This document shows positions 25,292 to 40,200 of a stretch of DNA of 60,875 bases, piece after piece (the first letter of the stretch is position 1; the number at the start of each line of letters is the position of its first letter). Source of the DNA: JAFGMR01 sp964632755. GTDB lineage: Archaea > Halobacteriota > Methanosarcinia > Methanotrichales > Methanotrichaceae. The notes beneath the pieces were generated by a model. The model was not told the origin of the DNA and did no database searches. It saw only the letters and a program-made list of their open reading frames with translations. The position numbers and the translations under genes were made by a program. The stretch covers positions 1 to 60,875 of the forward strand of contig CAZWDT010000005.1 of assembly GCA_964632755.1 (NCBI GenBank). Direction: 5' to 3'.

Positions 25292-28200
25292 ATGTATCCA
25301 CGCTTGCCTTGTCTGTTGTTGTTCGCGGTATTGACATTGGCCTTGCCAGCCGGCGCAGTCGATATCGGCTTCTCGGCCTCCAATGGCAATGAGTGGGTGA
25401 GCCTCTACGATCAATACATCGTCGACGACAGCATCGAGGTATCGGAACAGGCCTGTGCAAGTTTCGTCGGCGGTGTTGGCATCACCGACAGAAGGAGGAT
25501 CTCCGGATCCGGCGATGCCATGCAGCTTCAGGCCTATTCTGGAAGCGCTGGCCCAATGGGATCGAACTATCTAAAAGCCAGTGGCGCAGAGCATCTGTAT
25601 CTCACCAGCATGGCATCGATCCGCCCGGATCTGATCGGCCTATCGCAGGGAGTCTTCCTGGCTCATGCTGTTGGCGCCGAGCTCCTCCTGACCGGCTGGT
25701 TTGGCGTAGAGGAGGTTGGAATCGATACCCAGCTTCGACGCGGAAGCCTCGGATCGAGCCAGATCATGCTCGTAGGCTCAGACGTCAGTGCCTCTCAAAC
25801 GGCCGAGATCTGGGCTGCTGAGGCTACCTCCCTCTCATGGGCAAGGAATGCCCGCATGGATTTCGCCTCAGGCAGCGTCTCCGTCTTCGATGGATACATG
25901 AGCGCCGATCAGAGGGTTGCGGAGGGAGGCGACGAGAGCCAAGGCTATGCATTTGCAGGCCAGAACGTGCTCGTAGTCGGCCTTGGATCAGCAGAGGTGA
26001 TCTCGATCGATTCCGAGGGCAGGAGCGCTCGATCGGTCTCGATCGTCAACGAGGGGAGCCTGAGCGCTGAGATGATGACCGAGGCAGACGGCTGCGCGAG
26101 ATCGTATCAGAGCGCCTCTCTTATGGGAAGCGGAATCTCCTTTTCCGAGGCCCAGATGGGCGGCGATATGGCCCATATCGCAATCGTTATCCTTCGAGGC
26201 GAGATGCTCTTGGAGCAGTGGGCCGTATCGGAAGAGTGGGCGGAGGTCGTGGAGGCCTCTCGAGCGAAGGCCGAGCTGATCCATACGGAGATCGATGCTC
26301 GCGATGCCGCAGGAGATCAAGTCAACTCCTATATGACTGTTGAAGGCGGAGAGCTCGATTCGTCCCAGATGGCAATTGGAGCCGGGATCGAGACGAGCCT
26401 CTTTGGCCGTTATGCGGCCTTTGGAGCGCTCTCGGCCGATAGCGAGACCTCTGCCGGAAGCATAGCCGGAAATGGAGCCTTCATGGGTGCTCAGCTCTTG
26501 ATGGACGAGGGGAGCTTCGACGCTACTCGGATGGCCAGGGCCGGGGTAGAGGCTGTTGTCTTTGGGTCGCTTGAAAGCCTGGGAACGCTTGAAGCAGATG
26601 CTAGAACCTCGTCGAGGTCGGCCGATGGCAATGTCGTCCTTGCAATGACCGATATCGATATGGAAGGCGGCCAGTACGAGTCACTGCAGGGCGGAAGGGC
26701 TGACGGAAGCGCGGCCGCATTCCATCGGGTCGACGCTGAGGACGCCGCAAGCGCGTCTGCCCGGGGCATCTCCAGAGGGCCGGAGGGTATTGTCGCATCC
26801 AACATCGATGTCCCTCAATCGCTGGGCGACTTCTCTTCCGCTACATTCCTGGAGGCGGACGGCTGGGCGCGAGGCCTCCAGGGATTCAGCGCAGAAGGGG
26901 AAGAGATCACCGCACGCACCTTTGCCGACGATTGGAACTCGATAAGCGAGATTACGACATTCGTTGATAGAAACAGGCCTGAGAATCCCACGCTTCTGGG
27001 ATGGATCGAGATGGAGGCAGGGGCTCCTGGATCCAATGTAGAGCAGGGGATAGAGGCGAGAGGTCGCATCGCGAGCGATCTTGACGGTGGATCCTCCCAT
27101 CTGGAGCTTCGATACGACAGCATAGGCGTCGACTCCATCCTCGGCGCTGGAACCGTCGGCGGCGATTGGACCAATAGGCATACGGTCTTCCACCTCGATC
27201 CACTCGTTGGGACCGAGACCATCCAGTCATCGGTCGATGAGGCCTTGGACCACAACATCGCATACGACTGGATCCTCGCCTATCCCGGCCTCTACGAGGA
27301 GCACGACATCTCCGTCAACAAGAACCTGGTCATCGCGGGCTTTGGATCCGATCAATCCGTCGTCGATGCCCAGTCAGAAGGCCGGATCTTCGCAATAGGC
27401 GAGACTAACGCCCAGGCAGACGTGACCCTTGCGAACCTTGGCATGGTCCACGGCCTCGCTCCCCTCGATCCATCCGGCGCTGCAATGGGTGGAGGCATCA
27501 TCAACTGGGCCACTCTGACCCTTATACGCTCTGATCTTTCGGAGAGCCTCGCCCAAGGCGCCGATGGCGCGGGCCGGGGGGCTGATGCATTTGGAGGCGG
27601 GATATACAGCGAGGGCGAGCTGACGCTCGTCGACTCGACCGTGCGGGAGAATGCCGCCCTTGGCGGAGACGGAACTGGAAGCGACGGCTTCGGGGCGGAC
27701 GGTCAAGGAAGCGAAGGGTCCGGCACCGATGGATACGGCGGGTCAGCGTTTGGCGGCGGGATCTACAGCCTGGGACCCCTCGCGCTCGTTAGAAGCGAGA
27801 TCCTCGACAACGTCGCCCAGGGCGGGAACGGATATGGCGGCCAGGGGATCGGCGGAGCTGGCGTTGAGGGCGACGACGGAGCCGACTCTATAATCTTCGG
27901 CGAGCCAGGTAGCGTCGGCGAGGATGGGGGAGCTGGCGGAAGCGGCCTTGGTGGCAACGGCATAGGCGGAGATGCCCTTGGGGGCGGGATATACAGTTTT
28001 GGCGTTCTTTCGATCCTGGATAGCGATCTCTTGAGGAACCTGGCCCAGGGCGGCGGGGGCGTAGGCGGCCGCGCGCAAGGAGGCCTTGGAGGCGAAGGCG
28101 GAAGCGGCGGAGACGGCGTACTGGCAAACCTCGTTTACAACGCGACCGACGGCGGTTGCGGCGGGGCCGGCGGCCTTGGTGGAAGCGGAACCGGCGGCAA

Positions 28201-31200
28201 TGGTCGTGGCGGCGATGCCCTTGGAGGCGCCATATTCAGCCAGGGCGATATGGTCGTTTTCAGGACCGATATCGAGGAGAACCTGGCTTGTGGCGGAATT
28301 GGCATCGGCGGATCCGGAATCGGCTGGACTGGAGGATCCGGCGGAGCTGGTGGCGATGGCGGCTCGACAGTGATCGTTCCAGGACCCGTCCAGCCGGTCC
28401 AGGCCGGAGGAGGGATCGGCGGCCTTGGCGGCCTTGGCGGCGAGTCCTTCGGAGGGTCAGGCCTTGGTGGCGATGCGCTTGGCGGCGGCATCTTCACCGA
28501 CGGGCGCTCCGCAATCATCCAGTCGCAGCTTCTCGATAACGTGGCCCTAGGAGGCGACGGCATCGGCGGAGATGCCCTTGGCGGATTCGGGGGCCAGGGC
28601 GGGTCCGGAGGAGATGAAGGAGAGGGCGAAACTCCCCTCGATGATCCTGACACGAGTGACGGCGGGGATGGAAACCTGGGCGGCTCTGGCCTGGCAGGGA
28701 TCGGCCTTGGAGGATCTGCCTTCGGCGGCGGAGTCTATGGAGAGGGCGAGCTCCTCCTATTGGGGTCGAGGATTGCCTCTAACGTCGCCTCAGGAGGCGC
28801 GGGCTTTGGCAGCTACACCGAGGAGGGCCATGGAGGCGTTGGGGGAGCCGCCGGATTGGGCGGCGAGGATGGCTGGGACCTCTGGCACTACGTCGTTACT
28901 GACCTTGGACCCGATCGATTGAACGGCAGGGACGCGGCAACTGGTGGCAACGGCGGTGGAAGCGATGGATTTGGAGGCTCTGCCTTCGGCGGCGGCATCT
29001 TCAGCAGGGATCTTCTCGCAGTTGTCGAGAGCGATATTGAGTCCAACCTCGCCATAGGGGGAGACGGCTTTGGCCACGGCGGCGCGGGTGGCTCCGGATA
29101 CGGTGCGGAGGGCGGACTTGGCGGCGAAGGTGGAAATCAGACTGCTCCTTCTGGCAGCGATGCAGGACTGGGTGGGAGTGGCGGCACAGGCGGCGTTGGA
29201 ACTGGATCCGACGGCTACGGAGGTGCTGCGAGGGGCGGCGGAATCTTCAACCTCGGCGAGATGTCAGTCGAGTGGTCATCGGTTAACTTCAACGTCGCCC
29301 AGGGCGGCCGTGGAGTTGGCGGAGACGGAATCGGCGGATTGGCCGCGGGTGGCGCATCAGGCGGAGCCGGAGGGGAAGGAGGCAACCCGATCGATCCCTC
29401 AGGCATCGGAGGATTGGGCGGTGCGGGCGGTGCTGGTGGCGCGGGCGGCAACGCAGAAGGCGGCCGAGGGGAGGGCGGTATTGGCGAGGGCGGCGGTATC
29501 TTCAACGATGGCCTGGCATCTTTGATCGAGGTCGATATCCTCGCAAATGCAGCTATAGGCGGCATCGGCATTGGCGGAGATGCCTATGGCGGAACGGGGG
29601 GCGCAGGGGGGAACAGGGGAAGCAGCGGCTCAAGTGGCGTCGATACTCCTGGCTTTGAGGTGCCTTTCGTCGTAGCGGAGGGCGATGACGGCGAGGATGG
29701 AGGCCTTGGCGAATCGGGCGGATCGGCGACCGGAGGGATCGGCATTGGAGGAGACGGCCTTGGCGGCGGGATCCATAACCAGGGCCTGCTCGATCTCGAT
29801 GACTCCACCCTATCCTGGAATATCGCCATGGGCGGAGCGGCGAAGGGAGGGGACGCCTATGGCGGCGAGGGTGGCGTTGGGGGCAAGGGCGGCACTGGAG
29901 GACGGGCCGTTGCAGACGACTCCATACTGAGCTTGCTCACCTCGTGGCTTGGATGGGGCGTTAACGTTGGCGTTGCCTATGGCGGCGCGGGTGGCGCAGG
30001 CGGCGAGGGCGGAGCTGGCGGCCAGGGGACTGGCGGTGAGGCCCAGGGCGGCCAAGGGATAGGCGGTGGCATCTTCAACGAGGGATCTGCCACGTTGGCC
30101 TCGACCGACCTCCTCCGCAACGTGGCCGCCGGTGGCGATGGCGTGGGCGGGATTGGCCAAGGCGGCACAGGTGGCACAGGCGGCGAGGGCGGCGTTGGAG
30201 GCAGCGCCGAGGCCCTGGCCGACGACGGAATTTGCGCGTTCAATCCCTCGGCCCTCACGAGCCTTCTGAGCATCGGCTATAGCGAGGGCGGCGAGGGCGG
30301 AGTCGGCGGTGTCGGCGGCGTTGCGGGCGCTGGCATTGGCGGAGTTGGCCGGGGCGGCGACGGCCTTGGCGGCGGGATTCATACAGCAAGCGACCTCTCC
30401 CTTCCGGGAAGCGTCGTGATAATGAACGTCGCCCAAGGCGGCGCCGGAACTGGCGGAGCTAGTATCGGCGGCGAAGGTGGCTCTGGCGGCGCCGGAGGAG
30501 TTGGCGGGGAGTCTGAGGTTGGAGGAGTTGGGAGTGCCTTAGATCTGAGCGCCCTTGACTTCAGCATGACCGATGGCGGACGCGGCGGACGCGGCGGAGC
30601 GGGTCGTGAAGGAATATCCGCAGTTGGCGCAGACGGCATTGGCGGCGATGGCGAGGGAGGAGGCATCCTCGGAGTTGGACTCGACCTCGCCGACTCCTTG
30701 GTCATTGGAAACGTTGCAAACGGCGGTGACGCAACCGGCGGAACGGGCCAGGGCGGAGCTGGCGGAGCCGGAGGCGCTGGCGGAAAGGGCGGATTCTCCT
30801 ACTCGCAGAGCAGCTCGACGAGCGCTGGCGGAAGCAATGCAATAGGTATTGCCGAGGGCGGCGAGGGCGGACGCGGCGGATCTGGCGGGAGAGGAACGAC
30901 AGGAACCGGCGGCGAGGGGATCATCGGGTTGGGAAGCCTTGATGTAATCCAGAACTACTGTGGCGGAACCTTGGTCAGCGATCTTGCGATCTACGGGAAC
31001 CTTGCGAAGGGCGGAAGTAGCACCGGCGGATCCGGAATTGGCGGTGCCGGCGGTGCTGGCGGAGCAGGCGGAGCCGGCGGCGACGCCGAGTCGATTGCAA
31101 CTGCGTCAGGGGCTTTCCTGATTCAGGTGGATGCAGCAATCAGCATGGCGAAGGGAGGCGAGGGCGGAAGTGGCGGTGCTGGCGGCTTGGGTGGCCAGGG

Positions 31201-34200
31201 GATCGGCGTTGCAGGTCATGGCGGCGACGTCGTCTCCGGAGGCCTCCATAACGAGGACGACCTCGTCCTTGATAACGCCCTGATCTTTGGAAATATCGCT
31301 CAAGGTGGAAGCGGCGTCGGCGGCGCGGGAATTGGTGGCGCAGGCGGCGTTGGCGGAGCTGGCGGCGAGGGCGGGGATGGCACGGGATCAGCGTTCGCCC
31401 ATGGAGGCGGCCTGATCAGCTCGCAGACTGGTGTTGGCTGGAGCGAGGGAGGCGAGGGTGGACGCGGTGGTGCCGGCGGCTCTGGCGGCGAGGGCACCGG
31501 CGCCGAGGGTTATGGCGGATCGGCGCTTGCCGCAGGCATCCTGAACCTCGGGCAAATGGGCGTTTTTGATGGGATCATCGCCACCAATCTCGCTCGTGGC
31601 GGCGCAGGCATCGGCGGCGCGGGATCCGGTGGATCTGGCGGGTCCGGCGGTGCCGGCGGCGAGGGCGGAGCAGGCGAGGGCCTTGCAAACGGAGGGATCT
31701 CCGCTGGGCTCATCTCCTCTGCCCAGGTATTCGGCCTGAACTTCGGCGGCGATGGTGGATCCGGTGGCTCTGGCGGATCGTCGGCCTTTGGCAGGGGAGC
31801 AGACGGCTATGGCGGAGACGCCATCGGCGGCGGCATAATGAACGCCGATACCATGACCGTCATGAGCAGCATGGTCGAGGGCAACGTCGCCCTCGGCGGC
31901 GAGGGACTGGGTGGGGCAGGCTTGGGCGGAAGCGGCGGCTCCGGCGGTGCGGGCGGCGTTGGCGGCGAGGCAGAGGGCGCAGTGGATATCGCAGTTGCAG
32001 TCTCCATCATCGCATCCGGAGCCATAAGCGGCGGCATCGATGAGGCCGGCGATGGAGGAGATGGCGGATCGAGCATCTTGGGTGCGTCTGGATATGGCGG
32101 GCAAGCTGTCGGCGGATCTGCATTTGGCGGCGGAATCTACAACCCGGGTCAGTTGAACGCCATAGACTCCTTCGTGGCAAGGAACTTCGCCCTAGGAGGG
32201 GTGGCCGAGGGCGGAGCAGGACTTGGCGGTGCAGGCGGAGCCGGAGGCGCAGGCGGCGATGGCGGCAAGGCCGAAGGCGGCGTAGATGTGGCCGCAGGCG
32301 CTGCTGTTTATGCGGGCGTTGGCACCTCGTTTGGCTTCAACTTCGGAGGCAGAGGAGGCGATGCGGGCGCCGGAGCAACCGGAGGGGATGGATTCTCTGG
32401 CGATGGCGTTGGCGGAAGCGCTTGGGGCGGGGGCGTATCCAATCCCGGATGGGCTCATATCGAGGGCCTCTTCGAGCATAATGGAGCTCTCGGCGGAAGC
32501 GGCACCGGCGGAAGCGCGAACGGCGGCGATGGCGGATCTGGCGGCGTGGGCGGTGCCGGCGGCAAGGCCGAGGGCGGCGTGACCGTCGGCGCAGGGATAA
32601 GCGCCGTTGCAGGCGTAGGAGTTGGCGCAGGATTCAGCGAGGGAGGCGAGGGCGAGGATGGCGCCTCAGGCGGTGCCGGCGGATCTGCGTTCTCTGCCTC
32701 AGGGAACGGCGGCAATTCTGGAGGAGGCGCGATTGAGAGCGCAGGGACTCTACAAATCGAGGATAGCGAATTTGAGAGGAACTTCGCCTTGGCCGGAGCT
32801 GGCGCTGGCGGCCTTGCGGGAGGCGGGGCCGGGGGCGCAGGCGGTGCTGGCGGTGCAGGAGGAGACGTCCAGGGCGGAGTAAATATCGGCGCAGGTCTCA
32901 GCGCCGTTGCGGGAGTCGGCCTGAGCGTTGATGTCGGCCAGGGAGGCGAAGGCGCAACTGGCGGCGCCGGCGGCCTTGGAGGGTCGGCGACTTCCGCATC
33001 AGGCTACGGCGGCCAGGCCGAGGGCGGAGCCATCCTCAACGAGGGATTTGCCACTCAATCGAGCTCGGCCATTAGATCGAACATCGCGCTTGGCGGGACG
33101 GGTCAGGGTGGATCGGCGACCGCTGGCGCCGGCGGGAACGGCGGCGATGGCGGAGCTGGCGGCTCAATCGACGGCGGATCCAATGTCAACGTCGGCGCGG
33201 GAGCAGGCGTCGTCGTTGGAGTAGGCGTTACTGTTGACGTGAACGAGGGCGGCGATGGCGGAGCTGGCGGTGCCGGCGGCACAAGCAGCCTTGCCACGGC
33301 CGGTGAGGGATACGGCGGCCTTGGAGTTGGCGGATCTATTCAGAACTACGGTCTGATGAGGATGGGCGGATCCTCCCTGGTCGAGAATGCGGCCATCGGA
33401 GGCGCCGGCCTCGGCGGCGATGGTGCCGGCGGAGTAGGCGGAGCCGGCGGTGCAGGAGGCGCCGGCGGAGATATCGAGGGCGGCGTGAACATCGCGTTTG
33501 GCGGCGGCCTTCCAGTTGGAGTTGCCGCAAGCTTCGGAATCGGGACTGGTGGCGAGGGCGGTTCCGGAGGCGAGGGCGCAAGTGGAACCTCCAGCGATGG
33601 AGGACGCGGCTTCGGCGGCGATGCCGAGGGCGGAGCCCTGTCGAACGATGGGCAGATGGACCTAAAGGATATCTCAATCGATGAAAACACGGCAATCGGC
33701 GGCTTTGCCGAGGGCGGCGATGGCCTGGGCGGCGAAGGCGGCGCGGGCGGTGACGGCGGCTTTGGCGGCGATGCCGAGGGCGGCGTCAATATGGCAGTTG
33801 GGATAGGAAGCGTTGCAGGCGTTGCTGTCAGCGTCGGCGTATACACCGGCGGTGAAGCCGACGATGGCGGACGCGGCGGCTCGGGTGCCTCGGCCCAGGG
33901 CTCCTCAGGGCACGGCGGCCTTGGACTCGGGGGATCCGTCTTCAACTCCGGCGATCTCAAGATCTCGGATAGCAGCCTCCTGAATAGCAATGTCTTGGGA
34001 GGCAAGGGCGAGGGCGGCGAGGGAAGCGGTGGTGACGGCGGCTCAGGTGGCGCCGGAGGCGCCGGAGGCGCGGCCGAGGGTGCTGTCAACATCGCAGTTG
34101 GCGGGTCTTCCGTAGTGGGCGTTGGAGTAGCAGTTGGGGCAAACATCGGTGGAGAGGGCGGCTCTGGAGGCACAGGCGGCACAGGCGGCTTGGGCCGTGG

Positions 34201-37200
34201 CGGAGAAGGCCTTGGCGAAGCTGCCATCGGTTCGGTTTACAGCCTCGGCGATCTGGACCTTGCATCGACGATCATCTCTGGAACGTTTGCTCGAGGCGGA
34301 GATGGCTTAGGAGGACTGGCCGAGGGCGGCGATGGCGGAAGCGGCGGCTCTGGCGGCTCCGGAGGCGATGCCGACGGCGGAGCTGCGATCGGCATAGGCG
34401 TTGGGTTGAGCACCGCCGGGATCGGCGCAGACGTCGACCTCAATCTGGGTGGAGATGGCGGACATGGCGGCGCCGGCGGCATGGGCGGCAGTTCGTTCGG
34501 CGGAAGTGGAAGAGGATTCGACGGCCTTGCGGGCTCTCTCTACGAGGGCAGAAGGCTCGTCCTCCTCGACTATATCATATCGGATAACACTGCGATTGGC
34601 GGATTCGGATTTGGTGGCGATGCCATCGGCGGTGATGGAGGTGCAGCCGGCTCCGGCGGTGCAGGTGGCGATGCCGACGGAGGCGTGAACGCAGGAGTTG
34701 GCCTATCAGGGACTGCCGGCGTAGGCGTGAGCGTTGGCGTCAAGGTCGGCGGAGAGGGAAGTGACGGCGGAAGCGGCGGTGCAGGTGGCGAAGCCGAGGG
34801 AGGCCTCGGCGCCGGTGGCGCTGGCCTCCACGCGGGAATCCCAGTTGAAGGCGACGGGACAATCGAGGGCGCCGATCTGCGAAGGAACGTCGCCCGTGGC
34901 GGTGCAGGGATCGGCGGCGATGGCACGGGCGGAAGCGGAGGCGCTGGCGGCGCAGGAGGCTCTGGAGGCGATGTGGAAGGCGGCATCCAGGCAGATTTAG
35001 GCGTGGGCCTCGACTTCGGCCTGGCTTTGAACGTCGACGTGAGCGAAGGCGGCGATGGAGGATCCGGCGGCTCCGGCGGTGTTGGCGGAGCTGCCGGCGC
35101 TGGCGAGGGCCAGGGCGGATGGGCACAATCGATCATCGAGGGGACAGGTCGTCTGACGCTAGTTGATTCCGTCGTAAGCGAGAACGAGGTCTATGCTGGA
35201 GACGGCGTCGGCGGCGAGGGTCAGGGCGGTGCAGGCGGCTCCGGCGGAGCCGGTGGCGAAGGCGGCGATGTGGAAGGAGGCCTCGACGTCTCTGCCGGCC
35301 TTAGCATGGATGAAGTTGGCCTTGGATTCAGCGTCGCAGTCGGCACCGGTGGATATGGCAAGGATGGGGGCACAGGCGGCGCTGGTGGAGAGGGCTATGG
35401 TGGTGCAGGATATGCCGCTCGCAGATCCAGCATAATCTATGGCGTAGGCGTCGATCTGATCGGCTCTCAACTCTTGGATAATTACATCGTTGGCGGATCT
35501 GGCGTGGGCGGAGCCGGCATCGGCAGTTCAGGCGGTTCAGGCGGAGACGGGGGCGCTGGCGGCGATGCGGTGGCTGGAACGGCTATCGCCGTGGGCTTGA
35601 GCTTGAATGAAGTTGGCGCCGGATTGAGCGTTGCGGTCAACGTTGGGGGAGATGGAGGGCAGGGCGGAGCCGGCGGAAGCGCCGGAAGCGGCCTTGGTGG
35701 AGAAGCACATGCTACCGAGGCTTCAAATCTCCTCTCAAGCGACGGCGATCTCTATGCAGCATCTGTCCTCTTGAGCGAGAATGATATCGCCGGCGGAGAT
35801 GCTGTTGGAGGCCTGGGCCTCGGCGGTGACAGCGGTGACGGCGGAGCCGGTGGAGCAGGCGGGGATGCCGAGGGCGGCCTAAACATTGCGGCCGGCGTGA
35901 GCATGGATAGCTACGGAGTAGGAGCAGCCCTTGCGGCTAACCTGGGGGGCGAGGGCGGATCCGGCGGCCTCGGTGCCGAGGGTGCCGGAGGCCAGGGCGG
36001 GAGTGCATGGGGTGGGAGAAGCTCAGGCGTTGATGCATCTCTCGTCAGCTGGGAGAGATCCTCCCTCTCTATGAACGAGATATCCGCCGGAAGCGGCATC
36101 GGCGGAGCTGGAGCAGGCGGTGCCGGCGGATCCGGAGGCGCAGGCGGTGCCGGCGGCAATGCGATAGGCGGAAGCAACGTCGGCTTTGGCTCTGGAAGCC
36201 TCAAGATGAGCCTCTTCTCCCTCTCGGGGACCGGTGGCTCCTCTGAGGCTGGAAAGGCAGTAGGCCTTGGGATCAACCTCGGCGGCGAGGGCAGCAAGGG
36301 CGGACGCGGCGGAAGCGGTGGATCGGGATCTGGCGGTCAGGGGATCGGCGGCGAATCAGCAGGTATTGCGACGGATGGAGGTGTCTTCAGTGAGCTTCAA
36401 GCCGATTGCAACGATCTCGCAGGCGGTGCAGGAACCGGTGGCGAAGCCTTTGGCGGCGATGGTGGAGCCGGCGGAGACGGTGGAGCTGGCGGCGAGGCCC
36501 TTGGCGGCCTGAACGCTGGGATTGCCACAAGCGGGACCGACATAAGCCTCAGTCTCCATGGAGGGGGAAGCGGGAGCACAGGAGACAAGGCGGTTGCAGC
36601 TGGTCTTGGCTTGAACATCGGAGGAGAGGGTGGCGATGGCGGCTCTGGCGGGAGCGCCGGATCGGCGATAGGCGGATTGGGCCTCGGCGGAGGTGCTTTC
36701 GGGCCTCTGTACACCAAGGGCTGGACCTCGGTCGTCGACTCCAGTTTCGAGGGAAGCGACTCCATCGGCGGAAAGGGCGCAGGCGGCTCTGCCGTCGGGG
36801 GTGCTGGCGGATCCGGCGGGTCTGGCGGATCCGGCGGTGATGTGGAAGGCGGAAGCAACCTCGGGATTGGGCTAGGCGGGATCACCCTCAGCGGAAGCTT
36901 GGAAGGGGGCCAGGGCGGAAGCGAAGGCGCGATAAGCGAGGGCGTGGGCGTGAACATCGCAAGAGATGGTGGTCGAGGAGGGGACGGCGGCGCAGGCGGG
37001 GAAGCCGAAGGCGGCGCAGGGGTCGGCGGATCGTCGAGCGGAGCTGTGAGCTCCCTATCCGATCTCACCCTCACAAGTACCTCGATCGACGGAAATTCAG
37101 CGGTTGGAGGCCAAGCCCAGGCTGGGTCCGCAATCGGGGGCGCGGGCGGATCCGGCGGGTCTGGCGGCGCGGGCGGCGATATCGATGGCGGGATTGCCGG

Positions 37201-40200
37201 CGGGATTGCCATGGGAGGCATCACGCTCTCAGGGAGCCTCTGGGGCGGCGGTGGCGGAGCCACAGGTGGCACAGGGCTTGGTGTGGGCGTGAACATCGCC
37301 GGCGATGGCGAAGATGGCGGCCTCGGTGGAGATGGAGGGGCCTCGGCTGCTGGAAGTGCCGATGGAGGTGAGGCGATCGGCGGAATCTTTAGCCAGGGGT
37401 CGTTCGCACTATTGGGATCGTCGCTCGTCTCCAACAGTGCGACTGGTGGGGAAGCCTATGGAGGCCAATCGATTGCAGGATCCGGCGGCTCAGGCGGCAA
37501 CGGCGGATCCGGAGGCGAAGTGGTGGGCGGAATTGCTGGGGGGCTGGCTTCAGGTGGCATCAACTCGGGCTTCAGGGTCATCGGATCTGGCGGAAGCTCA
37601 GGCGGCGGCCTTGCTGCAGGCGCCGGCATCAACATCGCCGGCGATGGCGCTGCAGGCGCCGCGGGCGGCTCAGGCGGATCGGCATCGTCCGGGGCCTCCC
37701 TCGGCGGCTATGCGGCAGGATCGGTCTCCCACGAGGGTACAGCTACTGTGACTTCCTCTCATCTGGACCGCAACGTTGCTAGGGGGGGCTCCGGAAGCGG
37801 CGGACTCTCAACAGGCGGTTCGGGTGGGCTTGGTGGACGCGGCGGATCTGGAGGGGATGTTGAGGGCGGAGTCGTTGGCGGAATGGACATAGGAGGGATC
37901 AAGCTAGGGTTGGGGCTTGAGAATGGTGGCGAGGGCGGCCAGGGATATGGCCTTGGCATCAGCGTGGCAGGCGATGGCGGCGCTGGAGGTGCGGCTGGCG
38001 CAGGTGGCCTTGGCCAGGGCGGACTTGGGCAAGGAGGAGAGGCCAAGGCGTCGCTCGAGAGCGTTGGAGATGCTAAGATTGAGGAATCGAGCCTGGATTA
38101 CAACGGTGCAGTCGGCGGGCTTGGCTCTGGCGGGGCAGGGATCGGTGGCAACGGCGGCGCGGGCGGACGCGGCGGCTCAGGCGGATCTGTCGACGGAGGT
38201 TTCGTTGGTGGAATCGGCACAGGAGGAATAGAGGCCGGCCTTAGCGGGGATGCAAAGGGCGGAACAGGCGTTGGGATCGGAATTGGTATCAGCGGCTTTG
38301 CCGGCGACGGCGGAGATGGAGGAGCTGCAGGTAGTGGCCAGGGAGGCCAAGGCTACGGGGGTGATGCCTTTGGAGGCGTGTACAACACGGCCCTTCTCGA
38401 GATGAGCTATTCGTCCTCCAGCCATAACTCGGTAGAGGGCGGTGATGCGGTTGGAGGAGGCGCGTCCGGAGGCTCCGGCGGCTCAGGCGGCGCTGGCGGA
38501 AGCGGTGGATCGAACCATGGCCAGGTCAATATGGGAATTGGAACAGGCGGTATTAACGCAGTTGCGAGCGTTTTCTCCAGCTCAAGCTCCCCTGGCGGAG
38601 GGGGGACTGGAGTTGGTGCTGGGATCAGCATCGCCGGTGAGGGCGGAGACGGCGGCCATGGCGGCGCTGGAGGCGCGGTCGCGGGAGGCGAGGCTCTAGG
38701 CGGCAGAGCCCAGGGTGGAGGAGTATTCAGCAATGGCAATGCTGAGATCATGAACTCGGCCCTCTCCTACAACGGTGTTGCAGGCGGCCAGGCATCTGGC
38801 GGTGTGGCCGCGGGCGGTCGTGGCGGTTTTGGCGGAAGCGGCGGCGCCGGAGGCGATGTCGAGTACATCATCAACCAGGGCGTTGGCACCGGTGGCTTGA
38901 AGCTTGGCGCAAGCATCTTCGGTGGTGAGGGCAGCGCCGGTGGCTCTGGCGGATGCGGTTATGGCATAGGAATCAACATCGCCGGTGCGGGCGGACGCGG
39001 CGGTTCTGCCGGCGAGGGCGGAATGGCCAGCGGGGGATCTGCGATCGGAGGAGACGGGACCGGCGGAGGCTTTGCCGGCGAACTCTACGGCCAGAGAATC
39101 AGAAGCTCTCAGATCGCTTCGAACGTCGTAGGCGGCGGACGCGGTGAGGGCGGCTCAGCCGTAGGCGGGGCAGGCGGTGCCGGAGGCGCTGGCGGCAATG
39201 GCGGAAGCGTCGCTGGCGGAATAGATGGCGGGCTTGGGACCGACGGTGGAGTGCTATACGAGATCGAGCTTCTCTTCGGATCCCAGCAGAAGTCCGGGGA
39301 AGGTGGCCGTGGAGTTGGAATCGGCATAGGCTTCGCAGGCGATGGCGGCGATGGTGGCCGTGGCGGCTCTGGCGGCGAGGCCCTTGGCGGCGAAGGCAGG
39401 GGCGGCTCAGGCGTAGGCGGCGCAGCTTATGTCGAGGGACATTTGGTCCTCGACCAATCTCAGCTATCCCAGAACCAGGTCATGGGAGGAAGCGGCTACG
39501 GCGGCACCGGGAGCGGGGGCCGAGGAGGAGCCGGCGGGAGAGGCGGAAGCGGCGGTGATGTCGATAGCGACGTAAGCGGCATCGGTGCCGACCTGTTCGA
39601 CGATCCCAACTGTCAAGAGACAGATTCGAAGGGAATCGGAATCGGATTGAGCCTTGCAGGATCCGGCGGAGATGGCGGGAGGGGTGGAAGCGGGGCATCT
39701 GGTTCCGGCGGACGCGGAATCGGCGGGGATGGAAGAGGCGCTGCAGTATTCGCCGGGATACTATCATCGACAGAGACTACGATCTCCTCCAACTCCGCCT
39801 CCGGTGGCGGAGGAGTTGGCGGCTCGGCTGCAGGCGGCATTGGCGGGGCCGGCGGCCAGGGCGGCAGAGGAGGGGATGCCGAGGGCAACTTCATACTCAG
39901 CAGCCTATCGGGCAACGAGGGCGGAAAGAGGCCTTACCCCAAGTACATCACAGTCGGCGGAAGCGGAGGAGCCGGCGGTGATGGCGGCCGTGGCGGGAGC
40001 GGCTTCGGCGGGGATGGCTTCGGCGGCTATGCCCAGGGCGGAGTGGCCTATGCGACCGGCGTGATGAACGACGGCGAATCGAGCGCTCTCTTCGGGATTG
40101 CTGGAGGCATCGGCAGGGGAGGCGCAGGTACCGGGGCAGTCGGGGGAGCTGGCGGCGAAGGAGGGGAGAAGGGCTACGGCATGGGCTTCCTCTTCCAGGA

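Noticed and set aside
33346..37434. Long proline-rich frames on the minus strand inside the giant gene (for example 33346-34227 and 36397-37434).
   Set aside because: They are the antisense of GGX-rich codons (GGC/GGN read back as GCC/NCC), have no promoter, and repeat with the same periodicity as the sense gene.
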